Positions 52,529 to 61,111 of a stretch of DNA of 64,000 nt are shown piece by piece. Position numbers and translations under genes: made by a program. Where the stretch lies: assembly GCA_016933055.1 (NCBI GenBank), contig JAFGBS010000001.1:186001-250000 (forward strand), read 5' to 3'. The notes beneath the pieces were generated by a model, which ran no database searches, was not told the DNA's origin, and saw only the letters and a list, made by a program, of their open reading frames with translations. The first letter of the stretch is position 1, and the number at the start of each line of letters is the position of its first letter. This stretch comes from Promethearchaeota archaeon. GTDB taxonomy: Archaea; Asgardarchaeota; Lokiarchaeia; Sigyniarchaeales; Promethearchaeaceae.

Positions 52529-53047
52529 TCACGCGAAAGTGCCTACCGTTCGTTCAACTAAAGTAGAGAAGATATCCTCGATTTTCTCACCCATTGCACT
52601 AGTCTCAAAATACATATTTCCTGAGGATTCGACTAAATTACGAAATTTATTGCGCTTTTCTGAATAGATTCCTTCAATTCTTTCCATATGATTTCCTACA
52701 TATGCAATGGGTATTTTTCCTACATATTTTGTTATCTCGTTACACCATTCCTTAACTTCATCCCATGTCGTATCTTTGGTGAGATCAAACACGAGAATTG
52801 CACAAGATGCACCGCGATAAAACGTTGAGCGCATGAATCTGAATCTACTAGATGAACCAATATCCCAAATACTTAGAGTACAGGATTTATTATTTTTGAG
52901 TTCCACATTTTTGGTGAAGATGTCAACCCCAACATTTGTTTTATAATTATGATTGAATTTGGATTGAACAAATCGGTTAACCAATTTTGTTTTTTCTCCA
53001 TACGGTGACCCGCACAATAATACTTTTAGTTTGTAGTTCATCCACAC
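52529..53047 (-). CDS. Ras-like GTPase-fold protein with degenerate G motifs
   Basis: A 172-residue Rab-like fold. The overall sequence follows a small GTPase (KVLLCGSPYGEKTKLVNRF, YKTNVGVDIFTKNVEL, LSIWDIGSSSRFRFM, AILVFDLTKDTTWDEV, YFETSAMGEKIEDIFSTL). However, the P-loop is GSPYGEKT with Glu in place of the second Gly, the G3 motif is WDIGSSS, lacking the DxxGQ Gly and Gln, and the G4 motif is GNHME rather than NKxD. Only G5 (ETSA) is normal. It is therefore likely a pseudo-GTPase or an unusual nucleotide binder. There is no C-terminal cysteine. It sits seven bases upstream of the sirtuin gene, on the same strand. Confidence 0.85.
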   Translation of the reverse strand: MWMNYKLKVLLCGSPYGEKTKLVNRFVQSKFNHNYKTNVGVDIFTKNVELKNNKSCTLSIWDIGSSSRFRFMRSTFYRGASCAILVFDLTKDTTWDEVKEWCNEITKYVGKIPIAYVGNHMERIEGIYSEKRNKFRNLVESSGNMYFETSAMGEKIEDIFSTLVERTVGTFA

Positions 53048-53214
53048 ACCAGAAATCGATCGTTTCTAATATATATTGTGGTATAAAAGTGTTTATTTAG
53101 ATTTCGCCCCGTACTATTTTGAAGCTATGTAATTCCTTCTCTTCTCAAAAGCCAATTCATTAAATTGCCCTATCATTAATTATTCAGTGAAATTAGTTCT
53201 TACAGAGTGAATTT

Positions 53215-54306
53215 ATGAACAAAGCGCATTTCCCTCATTATAAAGCGATATTGAACAATATCGATTTAGCATATTATCTTATATGTAAAAATATTCCTGT
53301 AGAAATCCCAGAAAATGCGACAGTGGAAGAACTTTGGGACCTACACAAAAAGATTGCTAAGCTTTTCAAGGAGAATCTTAAACATGGAAACCTTGGCAGA
53401 AAATCAGAAATAGATACATCCTATTTAGATTTAAAAGTTAAGATTTCCCAAAAAATGCTGCAAGAATGCGAATTTTGCGAAAATCAATGCCACATAGATA
53501 GGAGATCTGGTGAATTAGGATATTGCGGAATTCCTGTAATTAGTCGAGTATCTTCCGCATTTTTGCATCATGGAGAAGAACCTCCTCTTGTTCCAAGCGG
53601 TACCATATTTTTCAGTGGATGTACTTTTGGATGTGTATTCTGCCAGAACTGGGATATTTCGACTATTGGTAAACATCATCAACCACCCTTAAGGAATGGG
53701 TATGAAAATGAAATGAAGCGATCTAATGGGACTGCTGTGGATGGCAAACAGCTAGCTTTATTTGCGGATATGCTTGCACGGCAAGGTGCTCGTAACGTGA
53801 ATTATGTGGGTGGCGATCCCACCCCAAATCTCCATACAATCATCGAATCCATGAAACATCAGACTCAGAATATAACCCAGCTCTGGAATTCGAATTTTTA
53901 TAACTCGATTAGTGCATTAGATTTAATAATAGATCTTATGGATTTTTGGTTACCTGATTTCAAATATGGAAATAATGAATGTGCTAAGAAATACTCGAAT
54001 ATTAACCATTATTGGGAGATTTTGACTCGAAATCTCAAATTTCTTTACGAGTGGGGATCACGGGAGATCATTATCCGTCATTTGGTGATGCCGGGTCATT
54101 TTGAGTGTTGTACAAAACCGATCTTAAAGTGGATTTCGAAACAGATTCCAGGGACAGTAACTAACCTTATGTCACAATACCATCCAGAACATAGAGTAAC
54201 TTCCCTTCATTATCCTGAAATCAATAGGAGAGTATCACACTCAGAAATGATTGAAGCCTTTTCTCTTGCGGAACGTCTGAATATACCTTATCGATTTGTT
54301 TCATAA
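53215..54306 (+). CDS. Radical SAM protein (PflX/COG1313-like)
   Basis: A 363-residue radical SAM enzyme. The [4Fe-4S] motif CTFGCVFC is at C136, C140 and C143, preceded by GTIFFSG. A separate N-terminal cysteine cluster (C85, C88, C92, C104 in CEFCENQCHIDRRSGELGYC) marks the pyruvate-formate-lyase-activase-like PflX group, whose substrates are unknown. The barrel continues with NYVGGDPTPNLHTI and REIIIRHLVMPGH. No glycyl radical enzyme is in the window, so an activase function is unproven. It is a single plus-strand gene, convergent with the MarR-type regulator five bases away. Confidence 0.9.
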   Translation: MNKAHFPHYKAILNNIDLAYYLICKNIPVEIPENATVEELWDLHKKIAKLFKENLKHGNLGRKSEIDTSYLDLKVKISQKMLQECEFCENQCHIDRRSGELGYCGIPVISRVSSAFLHHGEEPPLVPSGTIFFSGCTFGCVFCQNWDISTIGKHHQPPLRNGYENEMKRSNGTAVDGKQLALFADMLARQGARNVNYVGGDPTPNLHTIIESMKHQTQNITQLWNSNFYNSISALDLIIDLMDFWLPDFKYGNNECAKKYSNINHYWEILTRNLKFLYEWGSREIIIRHLVMPGHFECCTKPILKWISKQIPGTVTNLMSQYHPEHRVTSLHYPEINRRVSHSEMIEAFSLAERLNIPYRFVS

Positions 54307-54311
54307 TAATA

Positions 54312-54776
54312 TTATGTCTTTTTTTCCTCATTCATGAGATTCTGAATAATTTTGGGGAGAACTCTCTCAATCCATTTTTGTTCTTCTTGGGATAAATCCC
54401 GATAATAGGCAGCAGTCATTTCCACGAGAATTTCCTTATAGACCGATAGAAATTTATTGAAAGAACTTTCTTTTTTTTGGATATGGATTTTTCTTCTATC
54501 TGAAGTGCTAGGAACTCGTTCGACAAGATCTTTTTGAACCAAACTGTCAATCAATTCAGTAAATGAGGAATTTGGAATTTTTAATTCATCTATCAAATCT
54601 TGTATGGATTTTTGTGCAAGTGTAGTATTGTCCATTTGTTGAAGGTAAAACAATACTCTTCCTTGGGTGGCATTGAAATCTTCTAAGTTATGTGCCTTAA
54701 GTTTGGATTCCATAAGACGATCCGATAAATTATGAATTGTGGCAATCCAAAGTCCTATTTCGGAAATTTTTACCAT
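54312..54776 (-). CDS. MarR-family transcriptional regulator
   Basis: A 154-residue winged-helix regulator. The ATG at 54776 is taken as start (MVKISEIGLWIATIHNLSDRL); a longer frame would run across the divergent NmrA-like gene. The HTH is seen in TQGRVLFYLQQMDN, then SIQDLIDELKIPNSSFTELIDSLVQKDLVERV and the wing STSDRRKIHIQK. The final helices dimerise as in MarR. It is divergent from the NmrA-like gene with an 80-base shared spacer, the classic arrangement of a local repressor. Its ligand cannot be inferred. Confidence 0.85.
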   Translation of the reverse strand: MVKISEIGLWIATIHNLSDRLMESKLKAHNLEDFNATQGRVLFYLQQMDNTTLAQKSIQDLIDELKIPNSSFTELIDSLVQKDLVERVPSTSDRRKIHIQKKESSFNKFLSVYKEILVEMTAAYYRDLSQEEQKWIERVLPKIIQNLMNEEKKT

Positions 54777-54856
54777 AAGAATTATATATGGGAATAGCCA
54801 TAAATATTTCGCGATAGAATATTTCGGATACGAAATAAATTTGGATGAGATGACAC

Positions 54857-55720
54857 ATGGAAAAATTTTTAGTAACAGGAGCGACAGGGAGAGTAGGTTC
54901 GGTGGTCTTCCAACAGCTGAAAAATCATGCACCAGAAGGAAGTGAGATAATTGCGGGAGATATAGATGAGTCCTTGGTGAAGAAAATGCATGGAAATGAT
55001 GCACTTTTTCGTGAACTAAATTATGAAAAACCTCAAACTATAAAATCCGCTATCAAAGGTATAACTAAAGTATTTCTTATGCGGCCTCCCCAAATTGAAA
55101 AAATCAAGAAGTATATGGCTCCATTCATTATAGAAATGAAAGATGCAGGCGTTAAGCATGTCGTTTTTCTCTCTATAATTGATGCTAATCCGATGGTGCC
55201 ACATTTCCATGTTGAAAAATTCATCAAGAGGTATAACATTCCTTATACAATGCTTCGTTGCAGTTTTTTCATGCAAAACCTAGATATGGTGCATGGAGAC
55301 ATTATAAAGAAAGAGTTAGACATTTGTATTCCGGCAGGAACTGGAAAAACCTCATTCATTGATGCTCGGGATATCGGTGAAGCTGTAGCAATTTGTCTTA
55401 CAAATTCAGAAAAATATATTGGAGCAACGATTCCACTAACAGGGTCAGAATCTTTAGATTATAATGAAGTCTCCGAGAAAATGACTGAGATTCTTGGTTT
55501 ACCGATAAAATATTCTAATCCCGATCCTAAAGATTTTGTGGAAAAAATGACGAATGAATACGGATTTCCCAAAGATTATGTTCAAGTAATGAAAATGATA
55601 TGTTGGGTTGTTCGATCCGGTAAAGCTGGTAAAATCTATCCCGATCTTGAGAAAATATTAGGTAGAAAACCGAGATTAATGGACGACTATATAAAAGATT
55701 ATCAAAATTCATGGAGATAA
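54857..55720 (+). CDS. NmrA-like NAD(P)-binding protein
   Basis: An atypical short-chain dehydrogenase/NmrA family protein of 287 residues. The nucleotide-binding TGATGRVGS is at 7-15, with IAGDID at the end of strand two. KHVVFLSIID and HFHVEKFIKRYNIPYTMLRC (catalytic-type Tyr/Lys region) and SFFMQNLD follow the NmrA/HSCARG pattern, with C-terminal FIDARDIGEA. Members include quinone or NADPH sensors and isoflavone-reductase-like enzymes. It is divergent from the MarR regulator and presumably controlled by it. Confidence 0.88.
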   Translation: MEKFLVTGATGRVGSVVFQQLKNHAPEGSEIIAGDIDESLVKKMHGNDALFRELNYEKPQTIKSAIKGITKVFLMRPPQIEKIKKYMAPFIIEMKDAGVKHVVFLSIIDANPMVPHFHVEKFIKRYNIPYTMLRCSFFMQNLDMVHGDIIKKELDICIPAGTGKTSFIDARDIGEAVAICLTNSEKYIGATIPLTGSESLDYNEVSEKMTEILGLPIKYSNPDPKDFVEKMTNEYGFPKDYVQVMKMICWVVRSGKAGKIYPDLEKILGRKPRLMDDYIKDYQNSWR

Positions 55721-55747
55721 AAAAAGGGTTTTATCCTGAATTAGCCG

Positions 55748-56623
55748 TCATTGATTTTTTTTTCCTGGAACAACCACTCCCAAGTACATAGTGAGATATC
55801 CGATAAAGAATAGAATATCTAAACCATATACAAATATAGCATCGTATTGGGAGGGGATAGATATAGCTTCAATGAACAAGAAATCAAATAACCGACCAAA
55901 GAATACTAATCCTAAAATTAATCCGGTTATCCCAAGCAAGAACAGTCCTGCACGTAATCTTTTTTCTTCAACTTTTGCACGTAAACGAAAAGCGTTGCGC
56001 ATAAGTAAAAAATGCAAGAATACATTAAGAAAAATATATACACCGCCAAATATATTTATAAATACTAACGGAACTCCTTCATACGGATTTGTAGGACCTC
56101 TCAAGGTTAATAGTAAGCCAATTACATTTGCAATTGTTGAGAACACCTGTGTTACAAAGAAAAGAAGTTGTCCTAGTTTTTGATCCATACTCTCGTAAAA
56201 AGTTTCAGCTATGAATGTAGCGAGGAACACTGTGCTACCTGGGACGAGAAAGAGGATAGCAAGTGATAGAAAATATTGCAGGTTTAGATCATTTGGAACG
56301 AAGATCGTCGTAATTGCGATAATTAATGAAGGAATACCGCTAAAGAAGAAAAATCCTGCTAAATAGAAATTTTGAAGACTTTTTCTTTGCTTCCAAAGAG
56401 ATAGGCTTCTAATCATCAAAGAAATACAAAATATTCCCGTAATCAGATTTGTAATCACGAGAATCCAATCTTCAATAACAATAATTGAGCTAAAATCCGT
56501 GATTCCTTTTACAATAATGATTACAATGAATACAGTAATATACATCATTACTTGCATTATCCAAAAGGAACGAACAAATCGGGTTTTACGCTTCATTTCA
56601 TCTGTTTGACTATTCATCCTCAT
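55748..56623 (-). CDS. Seven-helix membrane protein, unknown function
   Basis: A 291-residue integral membrane protein with seven or eight hydrophobic segments (for example IMQVMMYITVFIVIIIVKG near 28 and LFFIGYLTMYLGVVV near the end). It is preceded by a short basic N-terminus (DEMKRKTRFVRS) and has a basic loop (RNAFRLRAKVEEKRLRAG). The order and spacing of helices recall 9405-10136 in this window and the 7TM sensor domains of some histidine kinases, but no kinase domain is attached. It converges with the NmrA-like gene, 27 bases away. Confidence 0.75.
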   Translation of the reverse strand: MRMNSQTDEMKRKTRFVRSFWIMQVMMYITVFIVIIIVKGITDFSSIIVIEDWILVITNLITGIFCISLMIRSLSLWKQRKSLQNFYLAGFFFFSGIPSLIIAITTIFVPNDLNLQYFLSLAILFLVPGSTVFLATFIAETFYESMDQKLGQLLFFVTQVFSTIANVIGLLLTLRGPTNPYEGVPLVFINIFGGVYIFLNVFLHFLLMRNAFRLRAKVEEKRLRAGLFLLGITGLILGLVFFGRLFDFLFIEAISIPSQYDAIFVYGLDILFFIGYLTMYLGVVVPGKKNQ

Positions 56624-56879
56624 TTACCTTAGCATTTTTTATATTACATCTATTTATTCTATTCACTGGTTAAAATATTAGTATATCTAGGGGGATGGTA
56701 TATTAACGGCCGAACTCTTTTTGGAAAGCATTTCAAGAAATTCGAGGGAAATTCTAGTTCTATTGAATACAAATTATAAATACAATATCAGCATAATATG
56801 TAATAACGCTCTCATTTAGAATTTACTTTCCCCGATATATACCGCACACCGACAAAAACACTAGAGAAGAAGGGTTAAG

Positions 56880-57200
56880 ATGGGCATCGAAGAAGTCAAA
56901 ATGTTTAGAAAATTCAAAAAGGAAGAAGAGTCAGATTCCGATCAGAAAAACAAAGAAATGACAGATGAAGAAATCCTAAAAAAAATTTATGCTAAAATTG
57001 AAGAAAGACGAGTTATCTCGCGTGAAGAGTTCAGAATATATGAGGATCACGAAAAATATGAGACTTATACCAAAGATTGGTATCCATTTTCATGTCCCAA
57101 ATGTGGGGATAGTTATGATGTTATTATACGCGGTAACACTGCAAATGAAAAAATAGTTCAAATCATTTATGTGGAAGATGGAAACATCGAAAAAGACTAA
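56880..57200 (+). CDS. Unknown 106-aa protein with one CxxC
   Basis: An acidic/lysine-rich protein with an N-terminal helix (KEEESDSDQKNKEMTDEEIL) and a compact C-terminal part with YPFSCPKCGDSYDVI. The single CxxC could bind a metal as a dimer or with another protein. Two possible starts exist (residues 1 and 9). A 115-base spacer separates it from the zinc-ribbon gene downstream, and the two may be co-regulated. No family recognised. Confidence 0.55.
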   Translation: MGIEEVKMFRKFKKEEESDSDQKNKEMTDEEILKKIYAKIEERRVISREEFRIYEDHEKYETYTKDWYPFSCPKCGDSYDVIIRGNTANEKIVQIIYVEDGNIEKD

Positions 57201-57315
57201 TCAAGAAATTTAATGGATTTATTTTATCTATCCATGAATCCGCTAAGAGAAGGATTAAGGATTTTTAAAAAGTATTTTTTTATACGATAAATCAAGAAAT
57301 ATTAGAGGAAAAATA

Positions 57316-57579
57316 ATGCAAGAGGAACAAAATACTTGTCCACAATGTGGAGAGAGATTGAATAAAGGAGAGATTAGTCGAATTAATAGTGGCATTGATA
57401 TTGCCTGCCACACATGCGGAACAGAAATAACTGGTAAAGAGAGATCCGAGTTATCCTCACAATCTACAGACGATAAAAAAGATCTGGATGATCTTGGGGA
57501 AAAAATCAAAAAAGGTATTAAAACATTTGTACAAAGAGCAAAGGAATGGGCTGAAGAAAACTTTGTAGAAGAAAAATAA
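57316..57579 (+). CDS. Small zinc-ribbon protein with helical tail
   Basis: An 87-residue protein. The N-terminal zinc ribbon has CPQCGERLNKG (C8/C11) and CHTCGTEI, spaced as two knuckles of one site. The rest (about 50-87) is a charged amphipathic helix. Stand-alone zinc ribbons with a helix are common in archaea, and their roles are mostly unknown. It follows the CxxC protein at 56880-57200 on the same strand. Confidence 0.65.
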   Translation: MQEEQNTCPQCGERLNKGEISRINSGIDIACHTCGTEITGKERSELSSQSTDDKKDLDDLGEKIKKGIKTFVQRAKEWAEENFVEEK

Positions 57580-57714
57580 CCTACAAATGCATATTCGGAC
57601 GATTAATAAGTATGTGAGTTAATTATTAAGGAACATTTCCTTTTTATCACCATGTAACACTATTCTGCTTGGAACTGTATGTATTTTATAATTATCTAGT
57701 TCAGATTATCGGAA

Positions 57715-58152
57715 TTAGTTCGTAAATTCTTTAGTATATACATTTACACCTAGTTCGTCAACTGATTCCAATTTGTAGCCTTGGCTAGTAAGAAAATCAG
57801 TTGCAAGGTTAGTATCAATAAAAGAATAGGCATTTAGTCGAATTTTTCCTTTTTTTCGACAGTGACTCTCGATATGATTTAGGATTTCTTTACCGATACC
57901 TCGTCTTCTTTTGCTGGGCAAGACGAAAGGTCCAATAAAGTGTGCTTCTTCTCCCTCACAACGCAATTTTCCATATCCTAATAATTCATCTTCTTCAAGA
58001 TAACCGAAATACTGGAATTTATTAATTCTCAATTCCTCCTCTATTTCTTCTTGACGGTCTTCGAGATCCTCTCTATCCTCATTCAGTGGATTATTTTGAT
58101 AAAATTGTTTGAGTGCATTCATATCCTCTAAATCTAACTTCCGCAATTCCAT
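57715..58152 (-). CDS. GNAT-family N-acetyltransferase
   Basis: An acetyltransferase-like protein of 145 residues. I choose the ATG at 58152 with AAAGGACGAG upstream; an in-frame TTG at 58179 would add nine residues. The acetyl-CoA motif is FVLPSKRRRGIGKEILNHIE (R-R-x-x-G-x-G-K/A), preceded by a strand with EEAHFIGPF. The N-terminal MELRKLDLEDMNALKQFY is typical. The acceptor is unknown. It is a single minus-strand gene. Confidence 0.85.
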   Translation of the reverse strand: MELRKLDLEDMNALKQFYQNNPLNEDREDLEDRQEEIEEELRINKFQYFGYLEEDELLGYGKLRCEGEEAHFIGPFVLPSKRRRGIGKEILNHIESHCRKKGKIRLNAYSFIDTNLATDFLTSQGYKLESVDELGVNVYTKEFTN

Positions 58153-58292
58153 CTTCTCGTCCTTTAGTAAATTCTTCAATTGAAATTATAACTACTTACT
58201 TTAGGAACGTTTGTAATATATTTTTTTAGTTTAATTTAGTTTTAGTAACCTTAGGAAAATGAATGAAAAAGAAAAAATAAAGATGAAAACGG

Positions 58293-59624
58293 TTAATTCT
58301 GTGGTATTTGATTTTTATATACAACTTTGTCGAATCTATCAATACGATCGGCTAAATATCGAATTTCCTCATGATTCATATTTGCTAAACTTGGAAGATA
58401 GACGATTCCGGAATTGAATTTTGAGTATTTTTCATCCCCCGGATAGGAAAAATTAAACATTTTATAAGTGGGATTATGGATTATACATATATCACTTCGG
58501 TTCATAAATCTCAAAAATTTATTGACGTATTTTTCATCTATGTAAATAGTATTATAGGGGGTAAGTGCAGCCTCCCTATACCATGGGAAATGCCGTTGAA
58601 TGAGATCATTTGATAAATAACTTCTAAACAGCATGTGTTTTTTTTCGTATAAATTCTCCATATTCCTATGATCATGGTAATGTTGTGACATTGATTTCAT
58701 CAAACCTTTTGATGGTTTCAATGTGAAATTATTTCGTTCAAAACCTGGATTTTTTTTACGATATGTATTAGTAAAATCGAGAAGGTTTAATTTTAACATC
58801 TTTATTATTCGTAAGAATAGAAATGTTATACCGCGTTGATTGTATAACAGATAGGTTGGAATTTTTTTCAATAAATCAATGAATCGCTTCCTAATAGGCT
58901 CAAGGGGATAATGCATTATCATTTCTAGTAAATTTTTGGCAATTTCTTCATGCTCCTTGCGAATGTACAAAAATGCACCCCCGAGTGCTATGGGACGTTT
59001 ATCCATAGCCATTGAGTAAAGTGCTAAGTCAGTCAAATCACTACTGAACTTTATATCGAGTGTTCCGCCTTGCACTCGATCCTCTATAATAATTGCTCCA
59101 GTCCTTTCCTTGAATTTAGCTAACCCTGTTAAGTCAAAATCTTGACCAAACATATGGGTTATGATTACTAAATCACATTTCTGGATATCAGGAAATTTTT
59201 CAAGACCATTAAATGAGTCGTTTAGGTCTATAATATGGATATTTTCGTGCTTCACAAATTTTTCAATTCCATCTCTCCAAGATGTATGATGCAATGGAGT
59301 TGTTGCAATTACTAGATCATCTTTTATTTTTGTAAAATATTTTAAACAGGTCTCCAACATTCCTCGATTTGCATAACCAATGATTTTTATGTAATCTTTA
59401 TGGGATTCCCAAAGATTATGTTCTTCCTTCGCTGTAATCAGATTTGTAAAATGCTGAATAAATTCAGTTGAACTCAAATATAGATAATCTGGTGCTGCGA
59501 GAATCTCACGAACTTTGATTTGATTTTCTAATTTCTGATATTTTTTAATTTCTTTAGAGGAGATACGTTTCTGAAGTTGAATTGCTTCAGATTTTACCTC
59601 TGTTTGTCGTTCCATGGTTTTCAC
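58293..59624 (-). CDS. DegT/DnrJ/EryC1-like PLP-dependent aminotransferase homologue
   Basis: A fold-type I PLP-dependent protein of 443 residues, resembling the sugar aminotransferase (DegT/DnrJ) family. ATTPLHHTSWRDGIEKF, then LVIITHMFGQDFDL and IIIEDRVQGG (Asp pairing with the pyridine nitrogen) are seen, and the PLP Lys is probably that of YSMAMDKRPIALGGAFLY. The C-terminal part (about 330-440) forms the small domain. The canonical EDAAQA is here EDRVQGG, and no sugar biosynthesis gene is nearby. Its substrate is therefore open. Confidence 0.75.
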   Translation of the reverse strand: MKTMERQTEVKSEAIQLQKRISSKEIKKYQKLENQIKVREILAAPDYLYLSSTEFIQHFTNLITAKEEHNLWESHKDYIKIIGYANRGMLETCLKYFTKIKDDLVIATTPLHHTSWRDGIEKFVKHENIHIIDLNDSFNGLEKFPDIQKCDLVIITHMFGQDFDLTGLAKFKERTGAIIIEDRVQGGTLDIKFSSDLTDLALYSMAMDKRPIALGGAFLYIRKEHEEIAKNLLEMIMHYPLEPIRKRFIDLLKKIPTYLLYNQRGITFLFLRIIKMLKLNLLDFTNTYRKKNPGFERNNFTLKPSKGLMKSMSQHYHDHRNMENLYEKKHMLFRSYLSNDLIQRHFPWYREAALTPYNTIYIDEKYVNKFLRFMNRSDICIIHNPTYKMFNFSYPGDEKYSKFNSGIVYLPSLANMNHEEIRYLADRIDRFDKVVYKNQIPQN

Positions 59625-59740
59625 TTAAGTTCTTGATTTTATTTAGCCTTTCTTCTAGTTAAATAGAAACTAATATGAGACAATTAAAACCATTCGAAAT
59701 ACAATAAAGTGAACAAAATGAGAAAAAACAAAAAAAGAAA

Positions 59741-61111
59741 TTATTTTTGAATACTTGAGATTCTGAAGGAAGGTAGTTTAATAGTTGGAACTTTAAAGGT
59801 AGAAGCATTGATTTTGGGATATGTTCCTAGTAAATCGATCCTGCCTAAAAAGCGAGGTGCTGCATCTGTGAATCGTAGTGTGCGAACTGGATATTTCACC
59901 TCTCCTTTTTCAATTTTCCACGTACCGTCTCTCGTTAATGCTGTAAAAATCCCCTCGGTCGGATTAACAGCATTTTGATAATGGAAATGAGTAATAAGAA
60001 GACCATCTTTTGTTTCGGAGATCATTTCGTTCAAATTGGAGTCTCCTTCCCCCACAAACATATTATTCGGAAATGGAAGTGAATGACCTTCTTCTTTATT
60101 GTGATGACCCGTACTTAACTTATTATCTCTTCCTGCAGTATAGCTATCATAGGCTAAATTTTTAATTATACCATTTTCTACTAAATCAATCTTCGATTTG
60201 GGAAAACCTTCATCATCAAAAAAAGTGCGGAATGTTGTACGTTCATCCAATGCGTCATCCCATAGATTAAATTTTTCCGAAAATAGTTTGGTGCCGATTT
60301 TATCCCGTAAGAACGAGATATATTCTTGGTACATTAAGGCACTAAAGCCAAAATAGGCAATATATACCAGCAATCCACTAAGTGCAGCCGGTTCCAAGAC
60401 AACTTCATAATCTCGAGGTTCTATCGCTTTCATCCCAAATCCTTCTGCTGCTTTTCTTGCAGCAATCTCCGCAACCTCTTTGAAATGTAATTTACCAAAA
60501 TCGGTATTATTATCCGCATACCATCCAGCAGTTTGTTCTTTTCCGTCTTCTGCTAGTATAGTTAAATTAACATTCGCATAGGTTCTTGCATCATAAGCTT
60601 CTACTCCCAATGAATTTAGTATAACTCGCTCCCCTATCCCATGAGAAATAGCCCCTGCAACTGCTTTTATGCGATCATCTACAGAATGTGCAGTATCAAT
60701 TACCATTTTTGCATGTTCAGCTCGTTGTTCTGGGGTTGTATTCATCGTATTTTTCGAAACCAAGTCTTCAATCGGTATGGAGTTATAAGGTAATGCTCCT
60801 GGTAAAGATTGAAAATCTTTGTCGTCTGGGGACATCTTTGCAATCTTAATAGCATTTTCTACCGCTTTTCTTATAGAATCATTATCTATTACTTCTACAT
60901 AAGTACTACCCTTCTTTTTCCCAACATAAATAATCGTTTGGATGGTAGCATGATGTTCTGCAACGTTTTGATCAATAATGCTATTAGCTAATCGTGTGAG
61001 AGCTGAATTTTGTATCCCTACAGTTACCTCGGTTTGGGTAGCTCCTAATTTTTCCGCCGTTTTCAAGACAAAACGACCTTTTTCTAATAACATTTCTTTG
61101 TCGAAATTCAT
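59741..61111 (-). CDS. tldE: TldE/PmbA-family metalloprotease subunit
   Basis: The non-zinc partner of the TldD/TldE protease, which degrades unfolded peptides and matures modified peptides in bacteria and is widespread in archaea. The 456-residue length is normal. Typical pieces are TQTEVTVGIQNSALTRLANS, the central AEIAARKAAEGFG, VLEPAALSGLL, then EGHSLPFPNNMFVGEGDS and FTALTRDGTW. It has no HExxxH, as expected for TldE. It overlaps the tldD stop by one base, so the two subunits are co-translated as a heterodimer. Confidence 0.94.
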   Translation of the reverse strand: MNFDKEMLLEKGRFVLKTAEKLGATQTEVTVGIQNSALTRLANSIIDQNVAEHHATIQTIIYVGKKKGSTYVEVIDNDSIRKAVENAIKIAKMSPDDKDFQSLPGALPYNSIPIEDLVSKNTMNTTPEQRAEHAKMVIDTAHSVDDRIKAVAGAISHGIGERVILNSLGVEAYDARTYANVNLTILAEDGKEQTAGWYADNNTDFGKLHFKEVAEIAARKAAEGFGMKAIEPRDYEVVLEPAALSGLLVYIAYFGFSALMYQEYISFLRDKIGTKLFSEKFNLWDDALDERTTFRTFFDDEGFPKSKIDLVENGIIKNLAYDSYTAGRDNKLSTGHHNKEEGHSLPFPNNMFVGEGDSNLNEMISETKDGLLITHFHYQNAVNPTEGIFTALTRDGTWKIEKGEVKYPVRTLRFTDAAPRFLGRIDLLGTYPKINASTFKVPTIKLPSFRISSIQK

